In this document: piece by piece, positions 25,323 to 34,052 of the stretch
Layout: each line of letters begins with the position of its first letter
Position numbering within the stretch: the first letter of the stretch is position 1
From: Mesorhizobium sp. NFR06
Lineage (GTDB): Bacteria > Pseudomonadota > Alphaproteobacteria > Rhizobiales > Rhizobiaceae
Assembly: GCF_900115245.1 (NCBI RefSeq)
Contig: NZ_FOVT01000020.1
Span: 1 to 64,000, forward strand
Length of the DNA: 64,000 nt
Direction of reading: 5' to 3'
Position numbers and translations under genes: made by a program
The notes under the pieces: generated by a model
The model's input: the letters and a program-made list of their open reading frames with translations, nothing else
Told to the model about the DNA's origin: nothing
The model's database searches: none

Positions 25323-25774
25323 CGCCGCTCCAGAAAATCGTCGAGCATGGCGCGCTGGCCTTTCAGGATCTTGAGGCCGGCTTCGGGCAATGAGAACCAG
25401 CCGGCTCGATCCACTTCGGGAAACGCCTTCATGGCTCCCGATTTCGGCGGCCATTCCATCGTGAACATGTTGCTTTTGATGGCAGTTGCGTCGACATCGG
25501 CTTCGACGCTCCAGGCGACGACGATCTTGCCGCCCGGCTGCTTGTAGCTGCCGAGGGGCTGGAAGTCGCCGTCGATGGCGATGCCGAGCTCTTCTTCAGC
25601 CTCGCGCTTGGCGGCTTTGAGCTCATCTTCATTGTCGCCGATCAGTCCCTTCGGGATAGACCACGCACCCTCATCCTTCCGTGCCCAGAACGGTCCGCCA
25701 GGGTGGACGAGCAGAAATTCGAACACACCGGCGGCGCACCTGTGGATCAGCAGGCCCGCACTTCGCTGCGGCAT
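25295..25774 (-). CDS. NUDIX hydrolase
   Basis: A 159-residue NUDIX protein that starts PQRSAGLLIHR, like the bis(5'-nucleosyl)-tetraphosphatase/MutT relatives. The NUDIX box is partly atypical at the start (GLIGDNEDELKAAKREAEEELGI) but keeps the REAEEELGI core. ATG 25774 is chosen because GAGGTGG lies just upstream and the family fold begins there. The last residues (WSASR and the stop) are encoded by the dispersed repeat, so the tail is recent. Confidence 0.88.
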   Translation of the reverse strand: MPQRSAGLLIHRCAAGVFEFLLVHPGGPFWARKDEGAWSIPKGLIGDNEDELKAAKREAEEELGIAIDGDFQPLGSYKQPGGKIVVAWSVEADVDATAIKSNMFTMEWPPKSGAMKAFPEVDRAGWFSLPEAGLKILKGQRAMLDDFLERRGKDWSASR

Positions 25775-26011
25775 CGGCCACCTCACGGCTTTTTCTTCGA
25801 TCCCGCGAGAATAGCACGAGTATTTTTCGACGCGCGCCACGCAATCTCGCCGGCGGCGTCGACACTCCGGCACTGGATAAACCGGCAAGTTGCTGGCAAT
25901 CGGCGACGAAACATGCTCGATCTTGTTGGCCGGCAAGACGCTGATTTGGACCAGCCGTTTCATTGCCGTATTTTTTGGCCACGACTGGTCTGGTTTTGAG
26001 GGAAAACCGCC

Positions 26012-28774
26012 ATGTTTTTCAGCCTGATCGCCATTGCCGCCGTCATAGCCCTTTTTGTCATCGTTTCACGACAGCAGAACCGCCTGGCGCTGGTCGAGCG
26101 TGAACTCGCCGCCCTGCGCAGCCTGATGCAGTCGGGCGCCTCGCTGCCCGCACCCAAAGCGGCCGATGTCGCGCAGGAGGCCGTTGCCGAACATGCCAGG
26201 GTTGCCGCGACGCCTGCCGCGCCATTGGCTGACGACACGGCCGCGGCCGAAGCGAACATGGCAAAGTCCGAGCCTGCCGAAGGCGAGGCCGTGGCCAGAC
26301 CATGGACGAAGGCCAAGGCGAGCCCGGCGCAACCCGCTGGGCCGGCCGAAGCGGCGCAGGCTGCGTCCGTGGCCGAAGCGCCCGTGGCGGGGCCGGGCGC
26401 GGCCGCAAAGGCGGCACGCCGGACCGATGTCGAAACGGCGCTGGGCACGCGCTGGGCGGTCTGGGTCGGCGGCATCGCGCTCGCGCTCGGAGGCCTGTTC
26501 CTGATCCGCTACACCATCGAGGCCGGCATTTTTGGTCCCGGCGTGCGCCTGACGATGGCCGGCATCCTCGGCCTGGCGCTGGTTGGCGGCGCGGAACTCA
26601 TCCGCCGCACCGGCTTCAAGGTGCCGGTGCAGGGTGCTGCCGGCGCCTATATTCCGGCGATCCTCACGGCGGCCGGCGCCTTCATCCTGTTCGGCACCGT
26701 CTACGCGGCACATGGCATCTACGGCTTCATCGGTCCGGCGCCGGCCTTCGCGTTGCTCGGCGTCATCGGCGTCGCGACCATAGGCGCTTCGCTCGTGCAT
26801 GGCCTCGCGCTGGCCGGCATCGGCCTCGTCGGCGCCATGGTCACGCCGGCGCTGGTTTCCGCGCAAGCGCCGAACCCCTGGGCACTGTTCGTCTATCTGG
26901 CGATCGTGCTTGCCGCGACCGCGGCAATCGCACGCATCCGGGACTGGAAGACGCTGGTCGCCGCTGCCTTCGCCGGCACCGGTATCTGGACCATTCTTTA
27001 CATGACCGACGCGCCGGACGTGAACCTCGCCGCCGTGCTGTTTATCAGCCTGGCCACGCTCGCCGTGCTCGGCTTCGTCTGGCTTGCCGGCCGCGACGGG
27101 GCCGAACGCGGCTTCGACTGGCCGTCGATCGTGCCCGGCTTCTTCATCGCCGTGAGCGCGATGGGCCTGTCCGTCGATCCGGCTTTTGCCAGCGCCGGCG
27201 ATGCCTTGCACGGCGCGGTCCTGTTGGTCGCGCTGGTCGCGGTGGCCCTCTACCGGCCGCGCGCGCTTCCGCTGGTCTTTGCCGCCGGCATCGCGACGGT
27301 GCTGATCTATCTCGGCATCATCCCGCCCGCCACCATCGGCGCCGATGCGCTCGATATCGGGCTGGACGCCCAGCCCTTGGCGACGTCCGATGCGCTGACA
27401 TTCCGCATCGGCATCGCGCTTGGTGTGGTCTTCCTCGCCGCCGGCCTTTGGACCGCGCGCCGCTTCGCCATCGCCGCGCCAGTGCGCGCGGCTTGCTGGG
27501 CGGCCTGGGGTGTCATTGCCCCGCTGGTCGTGCTCCTGGCGTTGTGGCTGACCTTCGGCGACATCGACCGCGACCTCGGCTATGCGCTGCCGGCGCTGTT
27601 GCTGGTGCTGGCCTTCGCCGCCGGCGGCGAATGGATCGCGCGCGCCGAGGCGCCGCCGCTGGCCGGCGGCCCGGCCGTGTCGTTCGCGCTCGCCGGCGCC
27701 GGCGTTGCCGGCTTGCTGATGCTGCACATGGCCTTCGGCTCGGGCTGGACGACCGTGCTGCTGGGCGCCGCCGCGATCGTTCCGGCGCTGGCGGCGCGCT
27801 GGCGCTCTTACCCTGTGCTGGGTTGGATCGCCGTGGGCGCGGCCGTCGCCGTGCTCGGCCGTGTCGCCTTCGATCCGACCATCGTCGGCGCGGCGTCTCT
27901 TTCCAGGACGCCGGTCTTCAACTGGCTGCTGCCGGGCTATGGCGTGCCGGCGCTCTTCTTCGGCGTCGCCGCCTGGCAGCTCGCCCGCACCACTAGCGGC
28001 CGGCCGCGCCTTGCCATGGAGGCGGCCTCGGCGCTGTTTGGCCTGCTCACCATCGCGATGCTGGTGCGCCACGCCATGCATGGCGGCGTCATCGACACCG
28101 GCACCGTGACCCTCGCCGAACAGGCGATCTACACGCTGATCGCGCTCGGCGCCGGCGCCATACTGGTCGCCATCGACATGCGCTCGCCAAGCTCGGTTCT
28201 GCGCTTTGGCTCGATGGCCGCCGGCGTGGTCTCGGCCGGCTTGATCGCCGCTCAGCATTTCGTGGTGCTGAACCCGCTGCTGACGGACGAGTCGACCGGA
28301 ACGGTCCCGGTCTTCAACCTTTTGTTCCTCGCCTATCTGCTGCCGGCTATCGCCGCCGGTGCGCTGGCGCTCTATGTCCGCGACAAGCGTCCGAGATGGT
28401 ATGCGGCGATGCTGGCGCTGATCGCCTCGCTGCTTGCCTTCGCCTATGCGACGCTCTCGGTGCGCCGCCTGTTCAAAGGCGAGTTCATCGCCCTTTGGAG
28501 CGGGCTCGGCCAGCTCGAGACCTACACCTACTCCGCGCTCTGGCTGGTCATCGGCGTGGCGCTGCTCACCGCCGGCGTCTGGCTGAAATCGCAGGTGCTG
28601 CGCATCGCCTCCGCGGTGCTGATCGCGGTCGCGGTGGTGAAGGTCTTCCTCTTCGACATGTCGGAGCTCGAAGGCGTGCTGCGCGCGCTTTCCTTCATCG
28701 GCCTCGGCGCCGTGCTGATCGGCATCGGGCTGTTTTACCAGCGGCTGCTGACAAGGGCGGCCAGGGAAACGTGA
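26012..28774 (+). CDS. DUF2339 polytopic membrane protein
   Basis: A 920-residue protein with an N-terminal membrane helix, a cytoplasmic or periplasmic Ala/Pro/Glu-rich linker (about residues 30–135), the conserved RTDVETALGTRWAVWVGGIA entry motif, and then more than twenty hydrophobic segments to the end. DUF2339 members occur across bacteria without a defined activity. It stands alone, preceded by a 237-base gap. No catalytic motif was recognised. Strong composition bias produces long antisense frames that are not genes. Confidence 0.88.
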   Translation: MFFSLIAIAAVIALFVIVSRQQNRLALVERELAALRSLMQSGASLPAPKAADVAQEAVAEHARVAATPAAPLADDTAAAEANMAKSEPAEGEAVARPWTKAKASPAQPAGPAEAAQAASVAEAPVAGPGAAAKAARRTDVETALGTRWAVWVGGIALALGGLFLIRYTIEAGIFGPGVRLTMAGILGLALVGGAELIRRTGFKVPVQGAAGAYIPAILTAAGAFILFGTVYAAHGIYGFIGPAPAFALLGVIGVATIGASLVHGLALAGIGLVGAMVTPALVSAQAPNPWALFVYLAIVLAATAAIARIRDWKTLVAAAFAGTGIWTILYMTDAPDVNLAAVLFISLATLAVLGFVWLAGRDGAERGFDWPSIVPGFFIAVSAMGLSVDPAFASAGDALHGAVLLVALVAVALYRPRALPLVFAAGIATVLIYLGIIPPATIGADALDIGLDAQPLATSDALTFRIGIALGVVFLAAGLWTARRFAIAAPVRAACWAAWGVIAPLVVLLALWLTFGDIDRDLGYALPALLLVLAFAAGGEWIARAEAPPLAGGPAVSFALAGAGVAGLLMLHMAFGSGWTTVLLGAAAIVPALAARWRSYPVLGWIAVGAAVAVLGRVAFDPTIVGAASLSRTPVFNWLLPGYGVPALFFGVAAWQLARTTSGRPRLAMEAASALFGLLTIAMLVRHAMHGGVIDTGTVTLAEQAIYTLIALGAGAILVAIDMRSPSSVLRFGSMAAGVVSAGLIAAQHFVVLNPLLTDESTGTVPVFNLLFLAYLLPAIAAGALALYVRDKRPRWYAAMLALIASLLAFAYATLSVRRLFKGEFIALWSGLGQLETYTYSALWLVIGVALLTAGVWLKSQVLRIASAVLIAVAVVKVFLFDMSELEGVLRALSFIGLGAVLIGIGLFYQRLLTRAARET

Positions 28775-28789
28775 CGCGCCGGCTTGTTT

Positions 28790-28819
28790 GGATATTCAAA
28801 ACAGAATATATGAATATCC
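28790..28819. promoter_or_regulatory. Operator-like inverted repeat upstream of VapBC
   Basis: Perfect arms GGATATTC and GAATATCC are separated by 14 AT-rich bases. A third GATATTC half-site overlaps the gap between the ribosome binding site and the vapB start. This placement suits autoregulation by the VapB–VapC complex. Confidence 0.75.
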
Positions 28820-28833
28820 AGTAGGAGATATTC

Positions 28834-29076
28834 ATGCCGCTCTACATACGTGACGATGAAGTGGATGCTCTGGCCACCAAATTGCAGCGCGAGACGAACG
28901 CGCCAAGCAAGACCGAGGCCGTGCGGACAGCCCTTATGCACGAACTGGAACGCGCTCGTGCCAAGGTGCCGCTGCGCGATCGGATCGTTAAGCTTCAGGC
29001 GGAGGCGAAGAAGATCGGTCTGCCCAACCCCGATTTCGATATGAAAAAATTCACTGATGAGATGTGGGAAGACTGA
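28834..29076 (+). CDS. vapB: VapB-like antitoxin (transcription factor type)
   Basis: An 80-residue antitoxin of the rhizobial Psk/VapB group. The N-terminus PLYIRDDEVDALATKLQ and TKTEAVRTAL-like segment (here SKTEAVRTALMHELERAR) form the DNA-binding part, and the C-terminal FDMKKFTDEMWED is the toxin-binding tail. AGGAG lies 7 bases before ATG. Its stop overlaps the toxin start (TGATG). Confidence 0.87.
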   Translation: MPLYIRDDEVDALATKLQRETNAPSKTEAVRTALMHELERARAKVPLRDRIVKLQAEAKKIGLPNPDFDMKKFTDEMWED

Positions 29077-29489
29077 TGTTTGTCGACGCGTCGGTGGTCG
29101 TCGCCATTCTCAACCAGGAAGCGGGCTGGGAGGAATTGTCCAAACAGCTCTCCGGGCCTGCCGACTTCTACGTCTCTGCGATGGTCCGTTTTGAAGCGAC
29201 ACAGGCCCTGGCGCGCGCCGGTGCAGGTTCCCGCAAGCCGACCGCTGAAGCGCTCCTTAAAGCCCGCGATCTGGTAGATCAGCTCATTGTGGAAATTGGC
29301 GGAGAAAATGTGCCGATCGGCGAAGAGATCGGTGCGCGCGCCATCGATGCCAGCGCTCGCTATGGCAAGGCTGTTGGCCATCAAGCTGATCTGAACCTGG
29401 GTGATTGTTTTGCCCACGCCTGTGCGAAAGCTCTCGCTATTCCGCTGCTCTATAAAGGCAATGATTTCCTGCTGACGGATTTGAGATAA
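29076..29489 (+). CDS. vapC: VapC-like PIN-domain toxin
   Basis: A 137-residue PIN-domain RNase toxin. The acidic active-site residues are visible: MFVDASVV (Asp4), the Glu in MVRFEATQAL, and Asp in NLGDCFAHACAKA. The late LLYKGNDF segment is the family's terminal motif. ATG 29076 is chosen because it overlaps the antitoxin stop; the frame extends 4 codons upstream. Confidence 0.9.
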   Translation: MFVDASVVVAILNQEAGWEELSKQLSGPADFYVSAMVRFEATQALARAGAGSRKPTAEALLKARDLVDQLIVEIGGENVPIGEEIGARAIDASARYGKAVGHQADLNLGDCFAHACAKALAIPLLYKGNDFLLTDLR

Positions 29490-29553
29490 TTCGGCTTCTC
29501 ATTGATTGACGGGAATAAATCGCCCTGCGCCGGCGTTATCCACTTGCTTGGGT

Positions 29554-29566
29554 AACCGCAGCGGTT
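29554..29566. promoter_or_regulatory. Palindrome upstream of the sigma factor gene
   Basis: AACCGC–A–GCGGTT, a perfect 6-bp dyad, lies 83 bases before the sigma factor start. It may be a regulator site; no known consensus is claimed. Confidence 0.35.
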
Positions 29567-29648
29567 GGGCCGCTTCGCGCTGACTGCTTGCATCGCGCCG
29601 CGAACGCGCGTTCTATCGGAATGGAAAGCGACCTCGAAACCAGCGGTC

Positions 29649-30167
29649 ATGGACGACAAGAAGGCAGCGATCCTGAGCGAAATACCGCGGTTGCGGCGCT
29701 ATGCGCGCTCGCTGCTGCGCGACCGCGATTCCGCCGACGATCTCGTCCAGGATTGCCTGGAGCGGGCGCTTGTGCGGCTCGACAACTGGCAAACTGGAGA
29801 GAGCCCCCGGAGGTGGCTGTTTACGATCATGCATCACTTGTTCATCGACCAGATGCGCAAGGTCAACCGGCGCGGCGAGGCGGCGATGCTGCCTATCGAG
29901 GCCGGTGAAGCCCAGGCCGCGCCCGCCGATCAGGTCGAAACCATCGCCTCGCGCGAGATCATGAATGCCTTGCAGGCGATCAGCCCCGATCGCCGCGCGG
30001 CCCTGGTCATGGTCGCCATCGAAGGTTTTTCCTATGCCGAAGCCGCCAACATCCTCGGCGTGCCGGCCGGCACGCTAATGTCGCGCATCGCCCGCGGCCG
30101 CGAGGAATTGCGTGACCTGCTTGACGACACCTCGCGCCGCCGTTCGATAAGGATCGTCGAGAGATGA
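29649..30167 (+). CDS. ECF-type RNA polymerase sigma factor
   Basis: A 172-residue group IV sigma factor. Region 2 (about residues 8–75) contains LRRYARSLLRDRDSADDLVQ and WLFTIMHHLFID; region 4 (about 110–160) is a helix-turn-helix with EGFSYAEAANILGVPAGTL. ATG 29649 is preferred over the frame extension to 29565, since sigma-2 homology begins just after it. The downstream anti-sigma gene overlaps by 4 bases. Its regulon is unknown but may include the ligase cassette that follows. Confidence 0.9.
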   Translation: MDDKKAAILSEIPRLRRYARSLLRDRDSADDLVQDCLERALVRLDNWQTGESPRRWLFTIMHHLFIDQMRKVNRRGEAAMLPIEAGEAQAAPADQVETIASREIMNALQAISPDRRAALVMVAIEGFSYAEAANILGVPAGTLMSRIARGREELRDLLDDTSRRRSIRIVER

Positions 30168-30958
30168 CCCGGCGCGATTTTTCCGAACGCGATATCCATA
30201 TGGCCCTCGATGGCGAGTTGCCGGGCGAGGAGCGCATGGCCTATGACGCCTGGCTCGAGGCCAATCCCGAGATGAAGGCAAGATCCGCGCGCTACATTGC
30301 CGACCGCGCCGCCATGCGCGCCGCCTTCGCGGGCGTGGTGGACGAGCCGGTGCCGGCAAGGCTGCGGCAGGTGGTCCTCGGCGACGCGCCTGCAAAGTCG
30401 CCGACATGGCGCTCGCGCTGGTGGCTTTCGGCTGCTGCGGCCGTGGTGCTCGCCGTTGGCGGGTTCGGCGGCTATATAGCCGGCATCGACAGCATCAGCC
30501 GCGGCGGCGACGGCGACGACCAGCTTGCCGAGCAGGCGATCGCCGCCCATGTTCTCTATGCCGCCGAGAAGCGCCATGCCGTCGAGGTTCCGGCCAGCGA
30601 CAAGGACCATCTCCAGACCTGGCTGTCGAACCGCGTCGGGCTGAAGCTGGTTGCGCCCGACCTGACGGCCGAGGGCTTCGCACTGGTCGGCGGCCGGCTG
30701 CTGCCGGCCGGCAGCCAGGGCAAGGCGGCGATGCTGCTCTACGAGGATGCCAAGGGCGAGCGAATTTCGCTCTTTGTCACCGCCGAATCGTCCGAGGCGT
30801 CCAAGGGCACCTACACGGCGGAGAACGGCGGGCCGGAGGCTGTCTACTGGCTCGACAAGGGCTACGCCTGCGCCGTCGTCGGCTCATTGCCGCCGCAGCG
30901 GCTGTCGGATGTCGCAAAGAACGCCTATGGCCAGCTTCTGGCCGGCATATCGAGCTGA
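30164..30958 (+). CDS. Anti-sigma factor, single-pass membrane protein
   Basis: A 264-residue protein with a short N-terminal cytoplasmic anti-sigma region (FSERDIHMALDGELPGEE), one transmembrane helix near residues 87–107 and a periplasmic domain of about 150 residues. No HxxxCxxC zinc motif is present, so it belongs to the zinc-free anti-sigma type. It is translationally coupled to the sigma factor gene. The periplasmic part (KLVAPDLTAEGFALVGGRLL) is common to putative transmembrane anti-sigma regulators in rhizobia. The inducing signal is unknown. Confidence 0.85.
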   Translation: MTRRDFSERDIHMALDGELPGEERMAYDAWLEANPEMKARSARYIADRAAMRAAFAGVVDEPVPARLRQVVLGDAPAKSPTWRSRWWLSAAAAVVLAVGGFGGYIAGIDSISRGGDGDDQLAEQAIAAHVLYAAEKRHAVEVPASDKDHLQTWLSNRVGLKLVAPDLTAEGFALVGGRLLPAGSQGKAAMLLYEDAKGERISLFVTAESSEASKGTYTAENGGPEAVYWLDKGYACAVVGSLPPQRLSDVAKNAYGQLLAGISS

Positions 30959-31078
30959 ACCGGCTGCGTTTTTCGGCAGCCGGCGGTCCTTTGAACGGCA
31001 ATCCTGTTCAAACATTTCGCCCTTTCCTGCCGTGCCGGAAACTGTCACAATTCGGCCCTATTCAAGGAGCGATAGCGC

Positions 31079-32263
31079 TTGCTGAATGCCGGCGCTTCGG
31101 CCGGTGTTTGCGACGCATCCACCGGGGCCGTTTCCACAACGCAATCGAGGTTCTCCCAAGCCCGCATGCCTGCCGAGATCCGCAAGGCCCGCGCGTCAGA
31201 CGTCGATGACCTCGCCGCCATCGAGAAGGCTGTCTTTCCGGGCGACCGGCTCTCGCGCCGTTCCTTTCGCCAGTTCATCGAACGCGAAACCGCCGAGATG
31301 CTGGTCGCTGAGAACGGAGGCCGTGTCGCCGGCTACGCGGTGGTGCTGTTTCGCAAGGGCAGCGGCGTGGCGCGGCTTTATTCCATCGCCATCGGTCCGT
31401 TCTTCGGCCGGCTCGGCATCGGCCGGCTCCTGCTTGCGGCCGCCGAGGAAGCAGCCTTCGAGCACGACCGGCTGTTGCTGCGCCTCGAGGTGCGCGAGGA
31501 CAATGATCGTGCCATCCGCATCTACGAGCAGGCCGGCTATCGAAAGTTGGGCCGCGAGCCCGACTATTACGAGGATGGCGCCTCGGCGCTGCGCTACGAG
31601 AAGACGCTGCGCGGCGATACCCCGACGGCGACCAAAGTGCCGTTCTACCAGCAGACATGCGAGTTCACCTGCGGCCCGTGCTGCCTGATGATGGCGATGG
31701 CCAATTTCGACGGTGGCTTCGTGCCCGACCCGGTCATGGAAATCCGCCTGTGGCGCGAGGCCACCACGGTCTTCATGATGTCGGGCCCGGGCGGCTGCGA
31801 GCCTTTCGGCCTGGCGGTCGCCGGCTACGAGAGCGGGCTCGCCGCCGAGATATTCGTCTCCTTCTACGGCGCGCTGTTCCTGCAGTCGGTGCGCAGCGAG
31901 GAGAAGCGCCGGGTGATGGAACTAGCCCAGGTCGATTTCCGCCGCCGTGCCGAACTTTACGGCATCCCCGTCAACTACCGTCCGTTCGGCATCGAGGACA
32001 TTCGCTCGGCGCTCGCCGACGGCAGGCTGGTGCTGGTGCTGATCAGCGGCTTCCTGATGTTCGGCAAGAAGGTGCCGCATTGGGTGCTGGCCATCGGCGA
32101 CGATGGCGATCATATCCTGATCCACGACCCCTGGGTCGAGGATGAGCGGCAGGAGACGATTCTCGATGCCGCCAACATTCCGGTGCCCTACGACATCTTC
32201 ATGAATATGGCGCAGTTCGGCCGCGACGGTTTGCGCGCCGCCATCACTCTGGGAAAACGCTGA
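31079..32263 (+). CDS. GNAT acetyltransferase–C39-like peptidase fusion
   Basis: A 394-residue two-domain protein. Residues ~32–175 are a GNAT domain (acetyl-CoA loop GRLGIGRLLLA, then DRAIRIYEQAGY). Residues ~185–390 are a papain-like C39 peptidase domain with a complete catalytic set: oxyanion Gln192, Cys198 in FTCGPCC, His334 in PHWVLAIG and Asp350 in IHDP. TTG 31079 has AAGGAG 9 bases upstream; ATG 31166 is an alternative that would trim 29 non-conserved residues. It lies 6 bases before an ATP-grasp ligase. Known as a predicted peptide-modification partner of RLAN ligases; the biochemistry is not established. Confidence 0.87.
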   Translation: MLNAGASAGVCDASTGAVSTTQSRFSQARMPAEIRKARASDVDDLAAIEKAVFPGDRLSRRSFRQFIERETAEMLVAENGGRVAGYAVVLFRKGSGVARLYSIAIGPFFGRLGIGRLLLAAAEEAAFEHDRLLLRLEVREDNDRAIRIYEQAGYRKLGREPDYYEDGASALRYEKTLRGDTPTATKVPFYQQTCEFTCGPCCLMMAMANFDGGFVPDPVMEIRLWREATTVFMMSGPGGCEPFGLAVAGYESGLAAEIFVSFYGALFLQSVRSEEKRRVMELAQVDFRRRAELYGIPVNYRPFGIEDIRSALADGRLVLVLISGFLMFGKKVPHWVLAIGDDGDHILIHDPWVEDERQETILDAANIPVPYDIFMNMAQFGRDGLRAAITLGKR

Positions 32264-32269
32264 GAAACA

Positions 32270-33733
32270 ATGACCTGGGTTATCCTGACAGGCAGGCAGA
32301 ACGATCTCGATCAGGTGGCCACACCCCACAAGATCATCACCAACCGCGACTATCTCGCCCATCCGGCGCTGTTCCGCGGCCAGCGGCCGAAGGTGATCAA
32401 CCTGTCGAACAACTACGGCTATCAGAGCCGCGGCTACTACGCCTCGCTGCTTGCCGGATCGCGCGGCCACAGGGTGATTCCGACGGTCGAGACCATGATC
32501 GACCTCTCGGAGCGCAAGCTCTACGAGCACGCGCTGCCGGAACTCGAACTCGCTTTGAACAAATGCCGCAAGGACCTCGGCGGGGCTTACCCGGCGAAGG
32601 TCGCGATCTTCTTCGGTATCGGCCCCTCCAAAGTATGGGACCGTTTCGCCAAGCTGCTGTTCGACTGGTTCCGCGCGCCGGCGCTCGAGGTCCATATCAA
32701 GGACAGCGCCCAATGGGCCTCCATCCGCAAGATCGGTTTCCTGCCGCTCGCCCGCATGACCGAGAGCGAGGACGAATTCTTCCTGCAATGCCTGGACACC
32801 TACACCAATCGCGAATGGCGCGACACCAAGGGCCGCACGCCGGCGCGCTACACGTTCGCGACGCTGGTCGACCCGCATGAGGAATTGCCGCCGTCGGAGA
32901 TTTCCTCGCTGCGCTATTGGGCGAGGATCGCCGAGAAGATGGGCGTCGAGGTCGAGCCGATCACCAGGAAGGACCTCGCCAAGCTCGCCAATTACGACGC
33001 GCTGTTCATCCGCGAGACCACGTCGATCTCCAACCACACCTATCGCTTCGCGCGCCGCGCCCAGCAGGAAGGCATGCCGGTGATCGACGATCCGCTGTCG
33101 ATGATCCGCTGCACCAACAAGGTCTATCTCAACGAACTGATGACCTACAACAAGGTGCCGGTGCCGCCGACGGTGATGATCGCCGGCACGTCCGATTTCG
33201 AGTTGGCTGCGCAGACGCTTGGCTTCCCGCTGGTGCTGAAGATTCCGGATTCGTCGTTCTCGCGCGGCGTCAAGAAGTGCGAGAACATGATCGAGCTCAC
33301 CAAGCTCGCTACCGAATGGCTGGATGATTCCGATCTGCTGATCGCGCAGAAATTCATCCCGACCGAGTATGACTGGCGCGTCGGCGTGCTCGGCGGTCAG
33401 CCGCTGTTTGCCGTGCACTACCTGATGGCGAAAAAACATTGGCAGATCGTCAACCACAAGGCCAACGGCAAGCCCGACCAGGGCGGCATCAAGACGTTCA
33501 CGCTGAAGCAGACGCCGCCGCATGTCGTCGAGACGGCGGTCAAGGCGGCAAAATGCATCGGCGACGGGCTCTATGGCGTCGACCTCAAGGAGACCAAAGA
33601 CGGCGTCTTCGTCATCGAGGTCAACGACAACCCCAATCTCGACCATGGCTGGGAGGATTCGGGCGAGAAGGACGAGCTCTGGGTGCGGTTGACGCAGTGG
33701 TTCCTGGAGCGCCTGGAGCGGCCGGATAAGTAG
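32270..33733 (+). CDS. RimK-like ATP-grasp ligase with RLAN domain
   Basis: A 487-residue protein. The N-terminal ~190 residues are the RLAN (RimK-like ATP-grasp N-terminal) domain; the C-terminal part (about 285–475) is the ATP-grasp fold with PLVLKIPDSSFSRGV (ATP-binding Lys and Gly-type loop), LIAQKFIPTEYDWRVGVLGG and the metal-binding FVIEVNDNPNLDHG. Related ligases join amino acids to amino groups through acylphosphates. The substrate is unknown. Tight spacing with the GNAT–C39 gene indicates joint function. Confidence 0.9.
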   Translation: MTWVILTGRQNDLDQVATPHKIITNRDYLAHPALFRGQRPKVINLSNNYGYQSRGYYASLLAGSRGHRVIPTVETMIDLSERKLYEHALPELELALNKCRKDLGGAYPAKVAIFFGIGPSKVWDRFAKLLFDWFRAPALEVHIKDSAQWASIRKIGFLPLARMTESEDEFFLQCLDTYTNREWRDTKGRTPARYTFATLVDPHEELPPSEISSLRYWARIAEKMGVEVEPITRKDLAKLANYDALFIRETTSISNHTYRFARRAQQEGMPVIDDPLSMIRCTNKVYLNELMTYNKVPVPPTVMIAGTSDFELAAQTLGFPLVLKIPDSSFSRGVKKCENMIELTKLATEWLDDSDLLIAQKFIPTEYDWRVGVLGGQPLFAVHYLMAKKHWQIVNHKANGKPDQGGIKTFTLKQTPPHVVETAVKAAKCIGDGLYGVDLKETKDGVFVIEVNDNPNLDHGWEDSGEKDELWVRLTQWFLERLERPDK

Positions 33734-33769
33734 CGGCCGGAGAAGTAACTGCCTGATTTGAGGGGCAAA

Positions 33770-34042
33770 ATGCTGTTTTTCGTGATCGAGGATTTCCACG
33801 GCGCGGACCGCAAGGAGATCTATCGCCGCTTCCGCGACAAGGGCCGGCTGAAGCCCGACGAGCTCGTCGTGCATCACAGCTGGATCGCGGGCGACATGAG
33901 CCGCTGCTTCATGCTGGTGGAAGCCGATGATGTGACGACGCTGCAGCGCTGGGTCGTCGAATGGGCGGATCTGGTCGAGTTCGAGATCGTTCCTGTGGCC
34001 AGCAGCAAGGACATGGTCGCGGCACTAGCCGGGCATCTTTGA
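33770..34042 (+). CDS. DUF3303 family small protein
   Basis: A 90-residue ferredoxin-like-fold candidate, starting MLFFVIEDFHGADRKEIYRRF and ending in VEFEIVPVASSKDM. It resembles the DUF3303 family, whose role is unknown. ATG 33770 has GAGGGGC upstream. It follows the ATP-grasp gene by 36 bases on the same strand, so it could be part of the same transcript; its own conservation elsewhere suggests it can also stand alone. Confidence 0.78.
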   Translation: MLFFVIEDFHGADRKEIYRRFRDKGRLKPDELVVHHSWIAGDMSRCFMLVEADDVTTLQRWVVEWADLVEFEIVPVASSKDMVAALAGHL

Positions 34043-34052
34043 GCCTGTTTGC

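Noticed and set aside
26066..28258. 730-residue antisense open frame opposite the DUF2339 gene
   Set aside because: It is composed of Arg/Gly/His/Asp/Gln-rich low-complexity sequence without any domain and mirrors codon bias of the membrane protein.
31922..33877. 651-residue antisense open frame opposite the C39/ATP-grasp genes
   Set aside because: The sense strand carries intact catalytic motifs of two known families; the antisense product has none.
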